Shown piece after piece: positions 45,001 through 53,173 of a DNA stretch of 64,000 bases. The position numbers were made by a program, and so were the translations under genes. The DNA lies in assembly GCA_018646675.1 (NCBI GenBank), contig JABGUH010000027.1, positions 1 through 64,000 on the forward strand, in the 5' to 3' direction. The stretch comes from Bdellovibrionales bacterium (GTDB lineage: Bacteria > Bdellovibrionota > Bacteriovoracia > Bacteriovoracales > Bacteriovoracaceae). The first letter of the stretch is position 1, and every line of letters starts with the position of its first letter. The notes under the pieces were generated by a model. That model had not been told where the DNA came from. It did no database searches and saw nothing but the letters and a program-made list of their open reading frames with translations.

Positions 45001-46037
45001 TTTGCCAATGCCTTAATCTCTTTTAAGCTAAGATTGTCAGAGACCGTTCTATTTTCACTGGCCTTCTCTACTATTTTTTCGGCTACTTTCTTCTCCCTGC
45101 CCTCTTTAGTAAAAGCGACGTTCCAGAAAAATGAGCCGAACGTTGCATCGCCAAGTGCCGCGATGAACGTAAATGGCAGTTTGATCGCATCAAGCGCTAA
45201 GGATACATCGGCATTTTTATCTGCGGATAGATCTGGAAGGCTTGGATCAGGGGGCGTTTTAGTTATCTTCCACTTGGCTGTATCAGCAGGATCTGGTTTA
45301 AGCTGATAGAGCATATGCTCAAATTGTTGATCTCCATCTTGGGAGTAGTGTAGAGATAGCTCTCCCCCGTTCTGTAAATCCAGTTTATTGCCATCTAAGA
45401 CCAAGATTGTTTTGTTATTTCGATCTTTGACGATGATCTCGCCGCGCTTATCAAGGGTGATAAAAAGATCCAGCGGTGTTTCGCCATTTGCAGATAGTAT
45501 CTTAAACTGCTGCAACACTCCATCGCTGTTAGCGACTAGCTCAATAGTTACCATTTTACCGTTTAAGATAAAACTATCAATTCGGTAGCTCTTGGTTGCA
45601 GTTGATTTATCCTTTATCGTTGTACTATTTAGTATATGCCCTGCGATCTTTTCCATATGTCCACTTAGTGTGGAGATTGGGGCCGTAGCATTTAAATTTA
45701 TATTAAATGTCAAAGAGGAACATATTGGCTGGTAGAATTTATGAAGGCCACTGAGGTCGGTCTGCGCAAATCCCATACCGTCCAAAGATTTCTCTTGCGC
45801 GTAGAGGGCAGCCAGGCTCTCTATCTTTTCGATAACAACTCTTTTGTGGCGACCATTGTAGTTGGGGTGATGGATGATCATTCGCTTAACTTCAGGGTTA
45901 AACGTTACTACTCCACCGCTGCTATCTTTGATGATAATAATTTTTTTTGCTTGTGCGGTAGTAGCGGCGATTAACGCTAAAAGTAAGATAGTGATCAAAA
46001 ATACAATAGATGATCGGTGGTTAGCTTGACTCTTCAT
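42069..46037 (-). CDS. Giant periplasmic repeat protein of unknown function, 1322 aa
   Basis: A signal peptide (~1-30, ending TAQA) leads a long helical, charged protein with regularly spaced cysteines (SQCLD, NQCLDN, CLKDANG), which suits periplasmic disulfides. Residues ~888-1015 and ~1016-1128 are two tandem copies of the same unit: VDLVLQQNLEEAFP against VDLALAAKLEEIFP, and AQKLAGKLRNP against AHQLSGVVKDP. Earlier parts show weaker copies. I recognise no family. A hairpin with a GAAA loop lies before its ribosome site AGAGG. It is convergent with ssb. Confidence 0.65.
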   Translation of the reverse strand: MKSQANHRSSIVFLITILLLALIAATTAQAKKIIIIKDSSGGVVTFNPEVKRMIIHHPNYNGRHKRVVIEKIESLAALYAQEKSLDGMGFAQTDLSGLHKFYQPICSSLTFNINLNATAPISTLSGHMEKIAGHILNSTTIKDKSTATKSYRIDSFILNGKMVTIELVANSDGVLQQFKILSANGETPLDLFITLDKRGEIIVKDRNNKTILVLDGNKLDLQNGGELSLHYSQDGDQQFEHMLYQLKPDPADTAKWKITKTPPDPSLPDLSADKNADVSLALDAIKLPFTFIAALGDATFGSFFWNVAFTKEGREKKVAEKIVEKASENRTVSDNLSLKEIKALAKEVAQMHTPGLMPFTNKETVGREARKLFLVKTLAKMLADIKIPKSEIPNMVEQVTADYMLCLKDANGEDQMESCDAKFSVSATYRVGEKVLLYTFRDKLGAMLSSAEFARIETTARDQYRRCAQKRYFPLIKQARKKIQHEQSKDEQQRAESNLQSRVTNVIKGCVMAAMTNAAQHTIESSAADTFALQYATDLDGKVDPNPSTEIKQAAKQSATQVVNHFNQCLQSKNIVLNDGKSANFAQLKLAGTDGYASIVTLCANNTKDLGAKLILGRQLMTNPDIAKTFNTSNQKGILAVTEMKRMVEQQALAPCRKIQEEDSYDPKNCIGVVMAKTVEASALHAIRAKLAEQLPTDHAQFNSIYTNTEKVIKECMRPIHQKLLNSSKNQPSVMPQQRVVDCIKQGSLMMIKQVTPHVVKRMIDQEGLNESGEISLSPDQLNKLTQINLGCFKQQTTDIASVETFAPSMEKATPICKELVTRAAIPMLTPQILEASTKEYITDDAVRSEFIQQRQNSMKELLTNLPADQPSMGQIANFELESRIAGVDLVLQQNLEEAFPTGKGTTNGALQARLRHELLTTPFKERLAKVVQNKDKSQKRVQMKELLNEFSINGAKAMSQELIAQKLAGKLRNPQATKALIEKLTSEFSQCLDQGESGFKEKLKKCTEQSTHRAVDLALAAKLEEIFPMEEDLNKEDQDKIIQLRQTLHGTLITDSLKLKLTTALNAPTKQQQRTQMAHQMSQFAITSAKTIAPKLLAHQLSGVVKDPQQSRETQRVLIDEYNQCLDNPPLEISSRGKPDIETLINWCSNDLKFRSSQNIMLKKTRESLTRFRRITIDPWKHPLRYIKEGALNAFKPDDVVMDKIEKQGERGLTNCSKSVSKFLPSDGYNKPLQQCRLDAIIGLFSPIVEAHIAQNDLILSNIKIRRVREKTKLCLNGIKWRLKNGATSAGKPVVTNEKWMVEEIKYCGKQVEDAFYSLPH
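42654..43376 (-). repeat. Two tandem ~115-130-residue protein repeats
   Basis: The encoded residues ~888-1015 and ~1016-1128 match in pattern over their length, the first with a Cys-rich tail. Divergence at the DNA level is high, so the duplication is old. Confidence 0.65.
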
Positions 46038-46051
46038 AACGGCCTACCTCT

Positions 46052-46067
46052 TGCCCTTTTCAGGGCA
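46052..46067 (-). promoter_or_regulatory. Leader hairpin with GAAA tetraloop
   Basis: On the minus strand TGCCCT-GAAA-AGGGCA forms a 6-bp stem closed by a GNRA tetraloop, just upstream of the AGAGG of the 1322-aa gene. It may stabilise the mRNA 5' end or mask regulation. Confidence 0.4.
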
Positions 46068-46212
46068 GACATTTACAAACTACTGGACATCTCACTAATC
46101 GGATAAAGGGCGGGATAACTTGACTATATTGTTCAACTTTTATCGACTTTGCCTATCTGGTTTGAGTTTGATAACATACTAAAATAATTAAAGTCTTACT
46201 AATGGACCATCA

Positions 46213-47928
46213 ATGTTTGATCTTGCTAAAAAGCTCTTTCCCTATCTAATTCCATATCGGGGAAGAGTGCTGGTGGCCGTGTTACTCTCTTTTGCTCTAG
46301 CGGCGATAAAAGGGGCACAAGCATATTTGGTAAAGCCTATTTTTGACCAAGGTCTAAATAGTGGCTCTAGCTGGCAGGATGTGATCGTGTTAGCTCTGAC
46401 TCTGTTGGCCTTAGGAGTGATCAACTTTCCCTGCCGTTTTTTTCACTTCTACTGGTTGCGGATGGTGGTAGATGGGGCAACCTGTACTATTCGTACTGAA
46501 ATATATAATAAATTACAGCGACTATCACTTCCTTTTTATACCGCCAACAAACAGGGTGTTTTACTCTCTACTGTGTTGAATGATACCCAGATCTTTGCTG
46601 GAGGTTTTCGTAATAGTATTGATCTGATTAGAGAGCCGCTGACTGCTGCAGTAATGTTGGGGTTGGCCCTTTGGCGGGATTGGCAACTGACGTTGGTGAT
46701 TCTGGGGGTTACGCCACTCTTTTTGATCATCTTTATTTTTAGTGGTCGTCGGGTGCGGTCACATCAGGCGGAGGTACAAGAGGAACTCTCCCTAATGACT
46801 CATAATCTAAGTGAAGGGATGGGAGGGCAGAAGATAGTTAAAGCTTTTAACTTACAGGAGTATATTGTTGGTCGCTTTACCAATACTCAAAACCGTTTTT
46901 TTCGCTCGGTGATGAAGACGACGATGGTAGAGGAGATGGCACATCCCTTAGTGGAGCTGGTCGGGGCGATCGCTTTTTCCGGTGTTGTCGTTTTTGCTTA
47001 CTATCGTATTCAGAGTGGAGCACTATCTACTGGAGGGTTTATCAGCTTTATTGCTGCCCTGGCCCTATTAATGGATCCTATTAGAAAATTCTCTCAAGCA
47101 AATGTTAAACTCAATCAAGCTAGCGCCGCCTATCAGCGAATTGCTAATCTGCTTAAAATGGAGGAGGAGCGCACCAGTGGTGAGGTTGTCTCTTTCGCTT
47201 TTCATGATCAGATTGAGCTTAATGGTATTAGCTTTAGATATGAAAGTTCAGATAGTGATGTTATTCGCCAACTATCGTTGACCATCCGTCAAGGAGAGAA
47301 GGTGGCACTAGTGGGCCTGTCTGGTTCTGGAAAATCAACTTTGGTAAATCTACTGCTTGGTCTCTATCCCCTAAATCAGGGTGAGATTCGGATGGATGGA
47401 GTGGTGCTCGATCAGATCCCCTTAGCTTCCTTGAGGGAGCAGTTTGGCTTGGTTTGCCAAGATATCTTTCTTTTTAATGATACAGTCAGAGAGAATCTTA
47501 CTCTGGGAGGGAGCTTCTCTGATCAGCAGATTAGTGCAGCCTTAGAGGTAGCATATGCTGATCAGTTTGTTACAGAGTTACCGGATGGAGTAGACACGAT
47601 TATTGGTGACCGCGGAACCAGACTCTCTGGTGGCCAGCAACAGCGTCTAACCATTGCTCGTGCCTTTCTACAAAATCCTCCGATTTTGCTGTTTGATGAA
47701 GCGACTTCTGCACTGGATAACGAATCGGAAAAGTTGGTACAACAGGCACTAGATCGCTTGGCAGCGGATAAAACGGTAATTGCTGTCGCCCATCGCCTCT
47801 CAACCATCTCCAGCTTCGATCGTATCTATCTACTCAATCAGGGTGAGGTGGTGGAGTCGGGAGATCACCAGCAGTTGATGGCGAGAAATGGTGAGTATGC
47901 CCGCCTCTATCAACTAACTGTGCATTAA
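46213..47928 (+). CDS. msbA: MsbA-like lipid A / lipid ABC exporter
   Basis: 571 residues: an ABC exporter half-transporter. Six transmembrane segments occupy ~1-300, then the ATPase domain has GLSGSGKST, the Q-loop VCQDIFLFNDT, signature LSGGQQQR, Walker B ILLFDEATSALD and the His loop AHRLST. MsbA flips lipid A-core across the inner membrane; related exporters move other lipids, so the name is by length and family. A GGA element six bases upstream is the only visible ribosome site. It is convergent with the modular lipoprotein. Confidence 0.85.
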   Translation: MFDLAKKLFPYLIPYRGRVLVAVLLSFALAAIKGAQAYLVKPIFDQGLNSGSSWQDVIVLALTLLALGVINFPCRFFHFYWLRMVVDGATCTIRTEIYNKLQRLSLPFYTANKQGVLLSTVLNDTQIFAGGFRNSIDLIREPLTAAVMLGLALWRDWQLTLVILGVTPLFLIIFIFSGRRVRSHQAEVQEELSLMTHNLSEGMGGQKIVKAFNLQEYIVGRFTNTQNRFFRSVMKTTMVEEMAHPLVELVGAIAFSGVVVFAYYRIQSGALSTGGFISFIAALALLMDPIRKFSQANVKLNQASAAYQRIANLLKMEEERTSGEVVSFAFHDQIELNGISFRYESSDSDVIRQLSLTIRQGEKVALVGLSGSGKSTLVNLLLGLYPLNQGEIRMDGVVLDQIPLASLREQFGLVCQDIFLFNDTVRENLTLGGSFSDQQISAALEVAYADQFVTELPDGVDTIIGDRGTRLSGGQQQRLTIARAFLQNPPILLFDEATSALDNESEKLVQQALDRLAADKTVIAVAHRLSTISSFDRIYLLNQGEVVESGDHQQLMARNGEYARLYQLTVH

Positions 47929-47944
47929 AAAAAGGGATAATTGT

Positions 47945-50900
47945 TTAGAAAGGTGGCTCTAGCCCGTTACCATTGCTATAAAGCAGGGTTTTTTCTCCAT
48001 CACTTAGTACTCGCTGCCAAAAGCCAATTGCATCGATTGTACCGTGAAAGTCATTTGGATCACTTGGCCGATTACTTGTTCCCACTTGAAATTCCGCTGC
48101 AGTGGCACCGTAGGTAGAATAGGGCCATGGCCCCTCATTTGTCATGCTGCTACTACTATTTACAGCGATTCCATATCGGTAGTTAACATCATCATACCAA
48201 ACGGCAATGTGGTACCAGGTATCGGCAGCAAAGCCGCTGACGATCTGACTTTTAATAGTGTCAGTGCTATCTAACATAAAATAGAATGCGTTGATAGAGG
48301 CATCAAAACCAACCAGATAGCCATTTTGTGAACTATTACTCATTCTTTTGCTTAGAATTGTTTGATCGGTTCCAACAGAGGCAGAATCCATCTTGACCCA
48401 TAGGGAGATGGTAAAGCCTGGAGTGATACCACTCCACATAAGATCTGATTCATCATCAAACAGCGGAGTAAGGAAGTCATTTGCACCATCAAAAACTAAC
48501 GCCTTACTAATTTTACCATTAACGATGGTGGGAGAGGAGGATGAATCTCCTAGCTGGAGAGGATTGTTAGAGCTACTGCTATCTTGGGAGATGATTGCAG
48601 TTGGTGGTGCTCCCGCATCCAGTGTATAGGGGTTACCGCCAATGGTGACATCGGCAAGGTCATCAAAGTCTGGAGTCTCATTAAATGTCCAAAAAGCACT
48701 AATTTGATCATTTAGATCACTACACTGAGCACTCAGGGAGGTGCTAGAGGTGAGACCAGCATTGTTGGTGGTACGCATATTAAAGTAGTAGGTGGTACTA
48801 GTCACTAGAGTTAATCCGGTATTACTCGATGAGGTGCTACCACTGGCATCAGTCCAGCCAACCAGATCGCTGTCGCCGTCAGTGGTACCAATAGAGTATT
48901 CGGTGGTATCAATTCCCGACTCACTATCAACTCCGTTAGTCCAACTGCCAGAGAAGGTACCGGTTCCGAGGCACGCAATGGAGTCAATGGTTAACCCTGT
49001 TGGACTGCTGGTGTCGATAGTCCATCCATCACTACTCGTAACATTTGAGACATTCCCTGCACTATCTGTCACCCTAATATTAGCGTAGTAGGTCTGTCCG
49101 TTAACAAATGTTCCTCCCTGAATTGTGTTGGTAGTATTGCCGACACTAACCCAATCAACTGTTCCACTGGTACCTGCAGTCGTGCCGACAGATACCTCAT
49201 AGTAGGATACTCCACTACCACCAGTATCTGTGGCGGCACTCCAGTTTAGTGTGGGGGTGGCGCTAAGAGACATGTTATATACTGTGTTATCAGCGATCGT
49301 AGTGGTACTTGGAGCAGTATTGTCATGGCGATAGTTGGTCATTAGTACACAGCCAGACTCTCGGCTGGAGGCATCGACTGCTTTGGCATAGATCGGTGAT
49401 TGGGCATTGGCACTTAGCGTGGAGGTGGTGATGCCGGCCCCTTCAAACTCTGCCTTGGTGCCACTGCCTAGGCTGGCGGTACAGCTAGAATCGCTGTAGA
49501 GAGTAACAGTTGTAGTATCTGACGATGAGCCACCAATAACTGCTGGGGTCTGATCACTATTACTGGGAGATGCCGGGTCAGTTGAGACAAAGGTAGGATC
49601 AGATGGTGCACCGGTGGTGTCGACTGTCCACCCATCACTGCTACCAACTACTGATATATTTCCAGCGTAGTCGATGGCGCGAACATTGGCGTAATAAGTA
49701 GTATTATCGGCAAAGGTGCCGGGCCGGATGGTGCTGGTGACATTACCAACATTGGTCCAGTCGATAGTGCCATTGTTGCCCGGAGTAGTTCCCACCGATA
49801 TCTGATAGTGGGAGAGCCCACTTCCACTGTCAGTCGAAGCGTTCCATGCAATGTTCGGGGTATTTCCAGTTGCGGTGGTGAAATCCACTTCATCTAGTAC
49901 CCCCGTTACATCAGTCGGGTCGATGTCATCATGAACATAGTTGACTAACAGGACACAGTTGGAGGTCAGAGATGCATTATCAGTGGACCTGCCATAGATG
50001 GCACTGCTGCCATTCCCGGTCAAAGTTGAGGTGGTGATTCCTGTACCCTCAAAATCCGCCTTGCTTCCACTGCCTAGGCTGGCGGTACAGCTAGCATCAC
50101 TATAAAGGTCAACGGTAACTGTGTCTAATGAGGAGTTGCCAATCACCTTGGGGGTGACACTGCTATTACTAGGTGAGGCTGGATTGGTGGCAACAAAGGT
50201 TGGGTCATCGGGCGAGAGGTTGTCATGAGTATAGTCCGTCATGTAGGTACAAGCAGATTTATGGCCACTAGTATCTTGTGCTACCGCATAAATTGAGGTG
50301 GTAGAGTTGGTGTTAACCGAAAGAGTTATTCCACTACCCTCAAAATCTGCCTCATTGCCACTAGTGATATAGTTTAAGCAGGATGGATCGGTATAAAAAT
50401 AGATATTATTGTTGCTCCCCACGGTTCCGGTAATCTTGGGATTACTACTAGCAGTAGAGGGAGACTCCGGAGCAGTACTAGTATAGGTTGGTGGAGCGAT
50501 ATTTTGTATTGTGACGGTAAAGCCCTCAGTATCACTACCTGCTGCTGGATCACTACCGGTAATGGTAAAGTCGTAGTCAACATCACTGCCGTCGGCGGTT
50601 CCAGCCGCGAGGGATGGGGTCCAGACTAAAACTCCAGAGTCAGTGTTAAAAGAGTAGGTGTCTGAGGGGAGAGAGGAGCAGGCAGTACCCGCGGCAGTGC
50701 CACTGGTGGCATAGGTGCAGGTATAGGTGATTATTTCAGCATCAAGGTCGAGATCATCTGAAGTGTCAGCGGCATCAATTGGTGAGATGGCATTTTCCAC
50801 GTAGACACTCTGATTACCAATTGCATCTAGAACCGGGAGCTGATTAGTGTCAGCTATATCTAGAAGAAAACTTTGGGTTGTGGTTAAATCATTGATGCTA

Positions 50901-51325
50901 CAGTGAACAAAAACAGTGGACTTCCATTGATCATGCCCAGGGGCATAATCAATGTCGCAGATAACTTTTGCCACATTGGCGACATTTTGGATTATACAAC
51001 CGGCGTAGCTATTAGTCTGAGTCAATGTAAAGCTAGGAAATGCTATTATTCCTGACTCGTTAGTAGTGCAGGCAAGTATACTGCTGGTATAGTTTTCACC
51101 CTCATTTTTTGCAATAGCTGTTGAGCTTATTGTGGTAAAGCTGGGAGGAGTTGCCGTCACAGTATCATCCGTTACTGTTGTACTGCCAAAACGACCGTTA
51201 TCCTTGGGTTTGACCGCGTCCCCTGCCTGACCACAGGAGTAAAATACTCCAGTAATCAACAGAAGTAACAAGCAGTTTAATACTGCCCCCCTCTTGTCTA
51301 ATAGCTCTCGCCTAATATTTTCCAC
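47945..51325 (-). CDS. Modular surface lipoprotein: Ig-like, Fn3-like and LamG domains
   Basis: About 1126 residues from a GTG at 51325 (GGAGAGA before it); the open frame begins at 51346 with TTG and could also start there. A hydrophobic stretch ending FYSCGQAG gives a lipobox, so it is lipid-anchored. A cadherin-like domain (~160-270) is followed by three Ig-like units with the TFV..NPASPSNSS...DLYSDASCTASLGSG pattern, each paired with Fn3-like units (WNASTDSGSGLSHYQISVGT; TYYANVRAIDYAGN). The C-terminal ~200 residues form a LamG lectin-like domain (ALVFDGANDFL, FTISLWVKM, GTIDAIGFWQRVL). It is likely an adhesion or surface-binding protein. Confidence 0.8.
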   Translation of the reverse strand: MENIRRELLDKRGAVLNCLLLLLITGVFYSCGQAGDAVKPKDNGRFGSTTVTDDTVTATPPSFTTISSTAIAKNEGENYTSSILACTTNESGIIAFPSFTLTQTNSYAGCIIQNVANVAKVICDIDYAPGHDQWKSTVFVHCSINDLTTTQSFLLDIADTNQLPVLDAIGNQSVYVENAISPIDAADTSDDLDLDAEIITYTCTYATSGTAAGTACSSLPSDTYSFNTDSGVLVWTPSLAAGTADGSDVDYDFTITGSDPAAGSDTEGFTVTIQNIAPPTYTSTAPESPSTASSNPKITGTVGSNNNIYFYTDPSCLNYITSGNEADFEGSGITLSVNTNSTTSIYAVAQDTSGHKSACTYMTDYTHDNLSPDDPTFVATNPASPSNSSVTPKVIGNSSLDTVTVDLYSDASCTASLGSGSKADFEGTGITTSTLTGNGSSAIYGRSTDNASLTSNCVLLVNYVHDDIDPTDVTGVLDEVDFTTATGNTPNIAWNASTDSGSGLSHYQISVGTTPGNNGTIDWTNVGNVTSTIRPGTFADNTTYYANVRAIDYAGNISVVGSSDGWTVDTTGAPSDPTFVSTDPASPSNSDQTPAVIGGSSSDTTTVTLYSDSSCTASLGSGTKAEFEGAGITTSTLSANAQSPIYAKAVDASSRESGCVLMTNYRHDNTAPSTTTIADNTVYNMSLSATPTLNWSAATDTGGSGVSYYEVSVGTTAGTSGTVDWVSVGNTTNTIQGGTFVNGQTYYANIRVTDSAGNVSNVTSSDGWTIDTSSPTGLTIDSIACLGTGTFSGSWTNGVDSESGIDTTEYSIGTTDGDSDLVGWTDASGSTSSSNTGLTLVTSTTYYFNMRTTNNAGLTSSTSLSAQCSDLNDQISAFWTFNETPDFDDLADVTIGGNPYTLDAGAPPTAIISQDSSSSNNPLQLGDSSSSPTIVNGKISKALVFDGANDFLTPLFDDESDLMWSGITPGFTISLWVKMDSASVGTDQTILSKRMSNSSQNGYLVGFDASINAFYFMLDSTDTIKSQIVSGFAADTWYHIAVWYDDVNYRYGIAVNSSSSMTNEGPWPYSTYGATAAEFQVGTSNRPSDPNDFHGTIDAIGFWQRVLSDGEKTLLYSNGNGLEPPF
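49461..50094 (-). repeat. Exact 28-bp repeats 606 bp apart in the lipoprotein gene
   Basis: A 28-base identical stretch occurs at 49461-49488 and 50067-50094, encoding the same part of two Ig-like modules. The 606-base spacing is 202 codons, one Ig plus Fn3 module pair, so the gene grew by duplication of whole modules. Confidence 0.75.
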
Positions 51326-51563
51326 TCTCTCTCCGTCTACAATCAAGCCGACTGGCCTGAAAGAAACATCCCCGATCTACCTATCGGTTACTCTTTATAT
51401 AATTTTACCATGGTAATAGCTGGAGACTTAAGGGGTTGCTGCTACAGAATAGGAGAAAAAGCAGTAATTATAGCGGTTTAGATTTAAAATAAAAATGTGA
51501 AGGTCACTGGATATTTGATATTTGGGCACGGCAAAGTGCAAAGTATTCATGCCAAATGTGTAA

Positions 51564-51770
51564 CTATTGGATATCGCTATCCCTGGAAAGATCGATTAGA
51601 TACTGCATTTTCCCTTGCAATTCAGCTTTTGCCTCGTTTGAGATAGATCTATCCTTGGCAATAAGCTGTTCCAACTGCTCAAGATAGCTGTCTAAATCTT
51701 CCACCCCGATTCTTCGGTAGAGATCGATATATTGATTGGTCTGATTATGAAATAGATCGTTCTTATCCAT
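51564..51770 (-). CDS. Small helical hypothetical protein
   Basis: 68 residues, charged, predicted helical (YIDLYRRIGVEDLDSYLEQL). AAGGAGGATC before the ATG is one of the best ribosome sites in the window, which supports a real gene. No family is recognised. Bases 51347-51563 upstream of the lipoprotein hold no ORF I support; bases 51771-51903 have nothing clear. Confidence 0.6.
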   Translation of the reverse strand: MDKNDLFHNQTNQYIDLYRRIGVEDLDSYLEQLEQLIAKDRSISNEAKAELQGKMQYLIDLSRDSDIQ

Positions 51771-51903
51771 GATTGATCCTCCTTGGAAGAAGTAAAAAAA
51801 TGTTTGATCACCACAACTAGTTAAAGTTTAGGATTTTAAGGAGCGGCCCGTCAAGTAGTTTTATTATTGTCTAACAAGTACTAACTAATCAATAATATTA
51901 GCT

Positions 51904-52653
51904 ATGAGGATTGCACTTGATCGATTAAGACTGAAGACGGAGGTGAGCCGTCTCCATTTACTTCACTGGAGCCACTTTGCTTTGGTGATGAGCGCCCTTT
52001 TATTCGAAATTATTCTCACTCCCGGTGGAATTCTATCACACCTTTTCACCGGATTGATCCTACTCATTGGTTATAATTTCTACTTCCGCACTGTTCGCAG
52101 GTTATATTACACCTTTTGGGGATTTTCATTTATTCTCTTTTGTTACTTGGTTACCTCAATAATTGGTTCTTTACCAATCAACGGTGAGTTAGGAAGAGCG
52201 ATCACCTATCTCTATCTACTCTCTACTTTACTGCTACTAATTGAAGGTTATCTCATTTCGTCACCGATCTATTTTCCCCGGATTAGTTGGTGGGAGTATG
52301 ACTTTCGTTATCGTGATGAGCTACATGTTAAGTTAAATAGTGATGGTAGTAGTTATATTGCTCGTCTCTCAGATCTACGGCGTGGGGCCGGATGTTTAGT
52401 TAGCTTTGAAACATTTCAAGTTGGAACATTGGTAAATATTTGTGCAGAAAAAGAGAGCGGCGAGATCTGTTTGAATGCTCAAGTGATGAGTCGCAGGATC
52501 TACTCAATTGGTCGAGGGACTATTTATGGAGTGCGGTTTATCTTTGATGATGATCAACAGCGCAAAGAGTTTAGGCACTTTCGTAACTACTGGCGTAGTA
52601 AAAAATCATTCCGCCGTAAACTAAAGTTTGAGGATAATGCAGTCAATAGTTAA
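51904..52653 (+). CDS. Membrane protein with C-terminal PilZ-like domain
   Basis: 249 residues. Four hydrophobic segments span ~22-120. The C-terminal domain (~130-225) has a PilZ pattern: SYIARLSDLRRGAGCLVSFE in place of the DxSxxG element, and ISYIYGVRFIF-type ending with TIYGVRFIF. The usual RxxxR that grips c-di-GMP is not clear, so it may not bind the nucleotide. PilZ proteins regulate motility and surface behaviour. No ribosome site is evident before the ATG. tadA follows 25 bases later. Confidence 0.55.
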   Translation: MRIALDRLRLKTEVSRLHLLHWSHFALVMSALLFEIILTPGGILSHLFTGLILLIGYNFYFRTVRRLYYTFWGFSFILFCYLVTSIIGSLPINGELGRAITYLYLLSTLLLLIEGYLISSPIYFPRISWWEYDFRYRDELHVKLNSDGSSYIARLSDLRRGAGCLVSFETFQVGTLVNICAEKESGEICLNAQVMSRRIYSIGRGTIYGVRFIFDDDQQRKEFRHFRNYWRSKKSFRRKLKFEDNAVNS

Positions 52654-52678
52654 AAGTAAAAAGAGGTTAAGCTTCTAG

Positions 52679-53173
52679 ATGAACACCATTATAGATGATT
52701 GTAGATATATGTCGCAGGCATTAGCGGCTGCCGATCAGGCTTATTTGATTGATGAGGTCCCGGTTGGAGCGATTGTCGTTTCATCTCACGGAGAGCTGCT
52801 TTCGGAGGAGCATAATCGCAAAGAACGGGAGTTTGATCCATCGGCCCACGCAGAGATCAATGCCTTACGATCAGCGGCCAGTAGAATTAAGAGCTGGCGT
52901 TTAAACGGTGCCACCATCTATGTTACCTTGGAGCCATGTCCCATGTGTCTCTATGCGATGATTTCCGCTCGGGTTGCCCGCGTTGTTTTTGGAGCCTATG
53001 ATCCCAAAGGGGGAGCTTTAAGTTTAGGCTATAATTTTCATCTAGACCGGCGCTTAAATCACACCTTTAGTATCACAGGAGGGGTTGAGCACTATCACTG
53101 CTCTCGAATTCTCTCCCGTTTTTTTCGTGAGAAAAGAGCACGTCACCAGTCGAATTCCAATACGGAAGGGTGA
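52679..53173 (+). CDS. tadA: tRNA-specific adenosine deaminase
   Basis: 164 residues of the deaminase fold. The zinc site is complete: His57 and Glu59 in SAHAEINAL, then Cys87 and Cys90 in [10 protein letters not shown]. The family converts A34 to inosine in the tRNA-Arg anticodon. Other nucleoside deaminases share this fold, but length and the [18 protein letters not shown] segment fit TadA. It overlaps the uvrB start (TGATG). Confidence 0.9.
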   Translation: MNTIIDDCRYMSQALAAADQAYLIDEVPVGAIVVSSHGELLSEEHNRKEREFDPSAHAEINALRSAASRIKSWRLNGATIYVTLEPCPMCLYAMISARVARVVFGAYDPKGGALSLGYNFHLDRRLNHTFSITGGVEHYHCSRILSRFFREKRARHQSNSNTEG

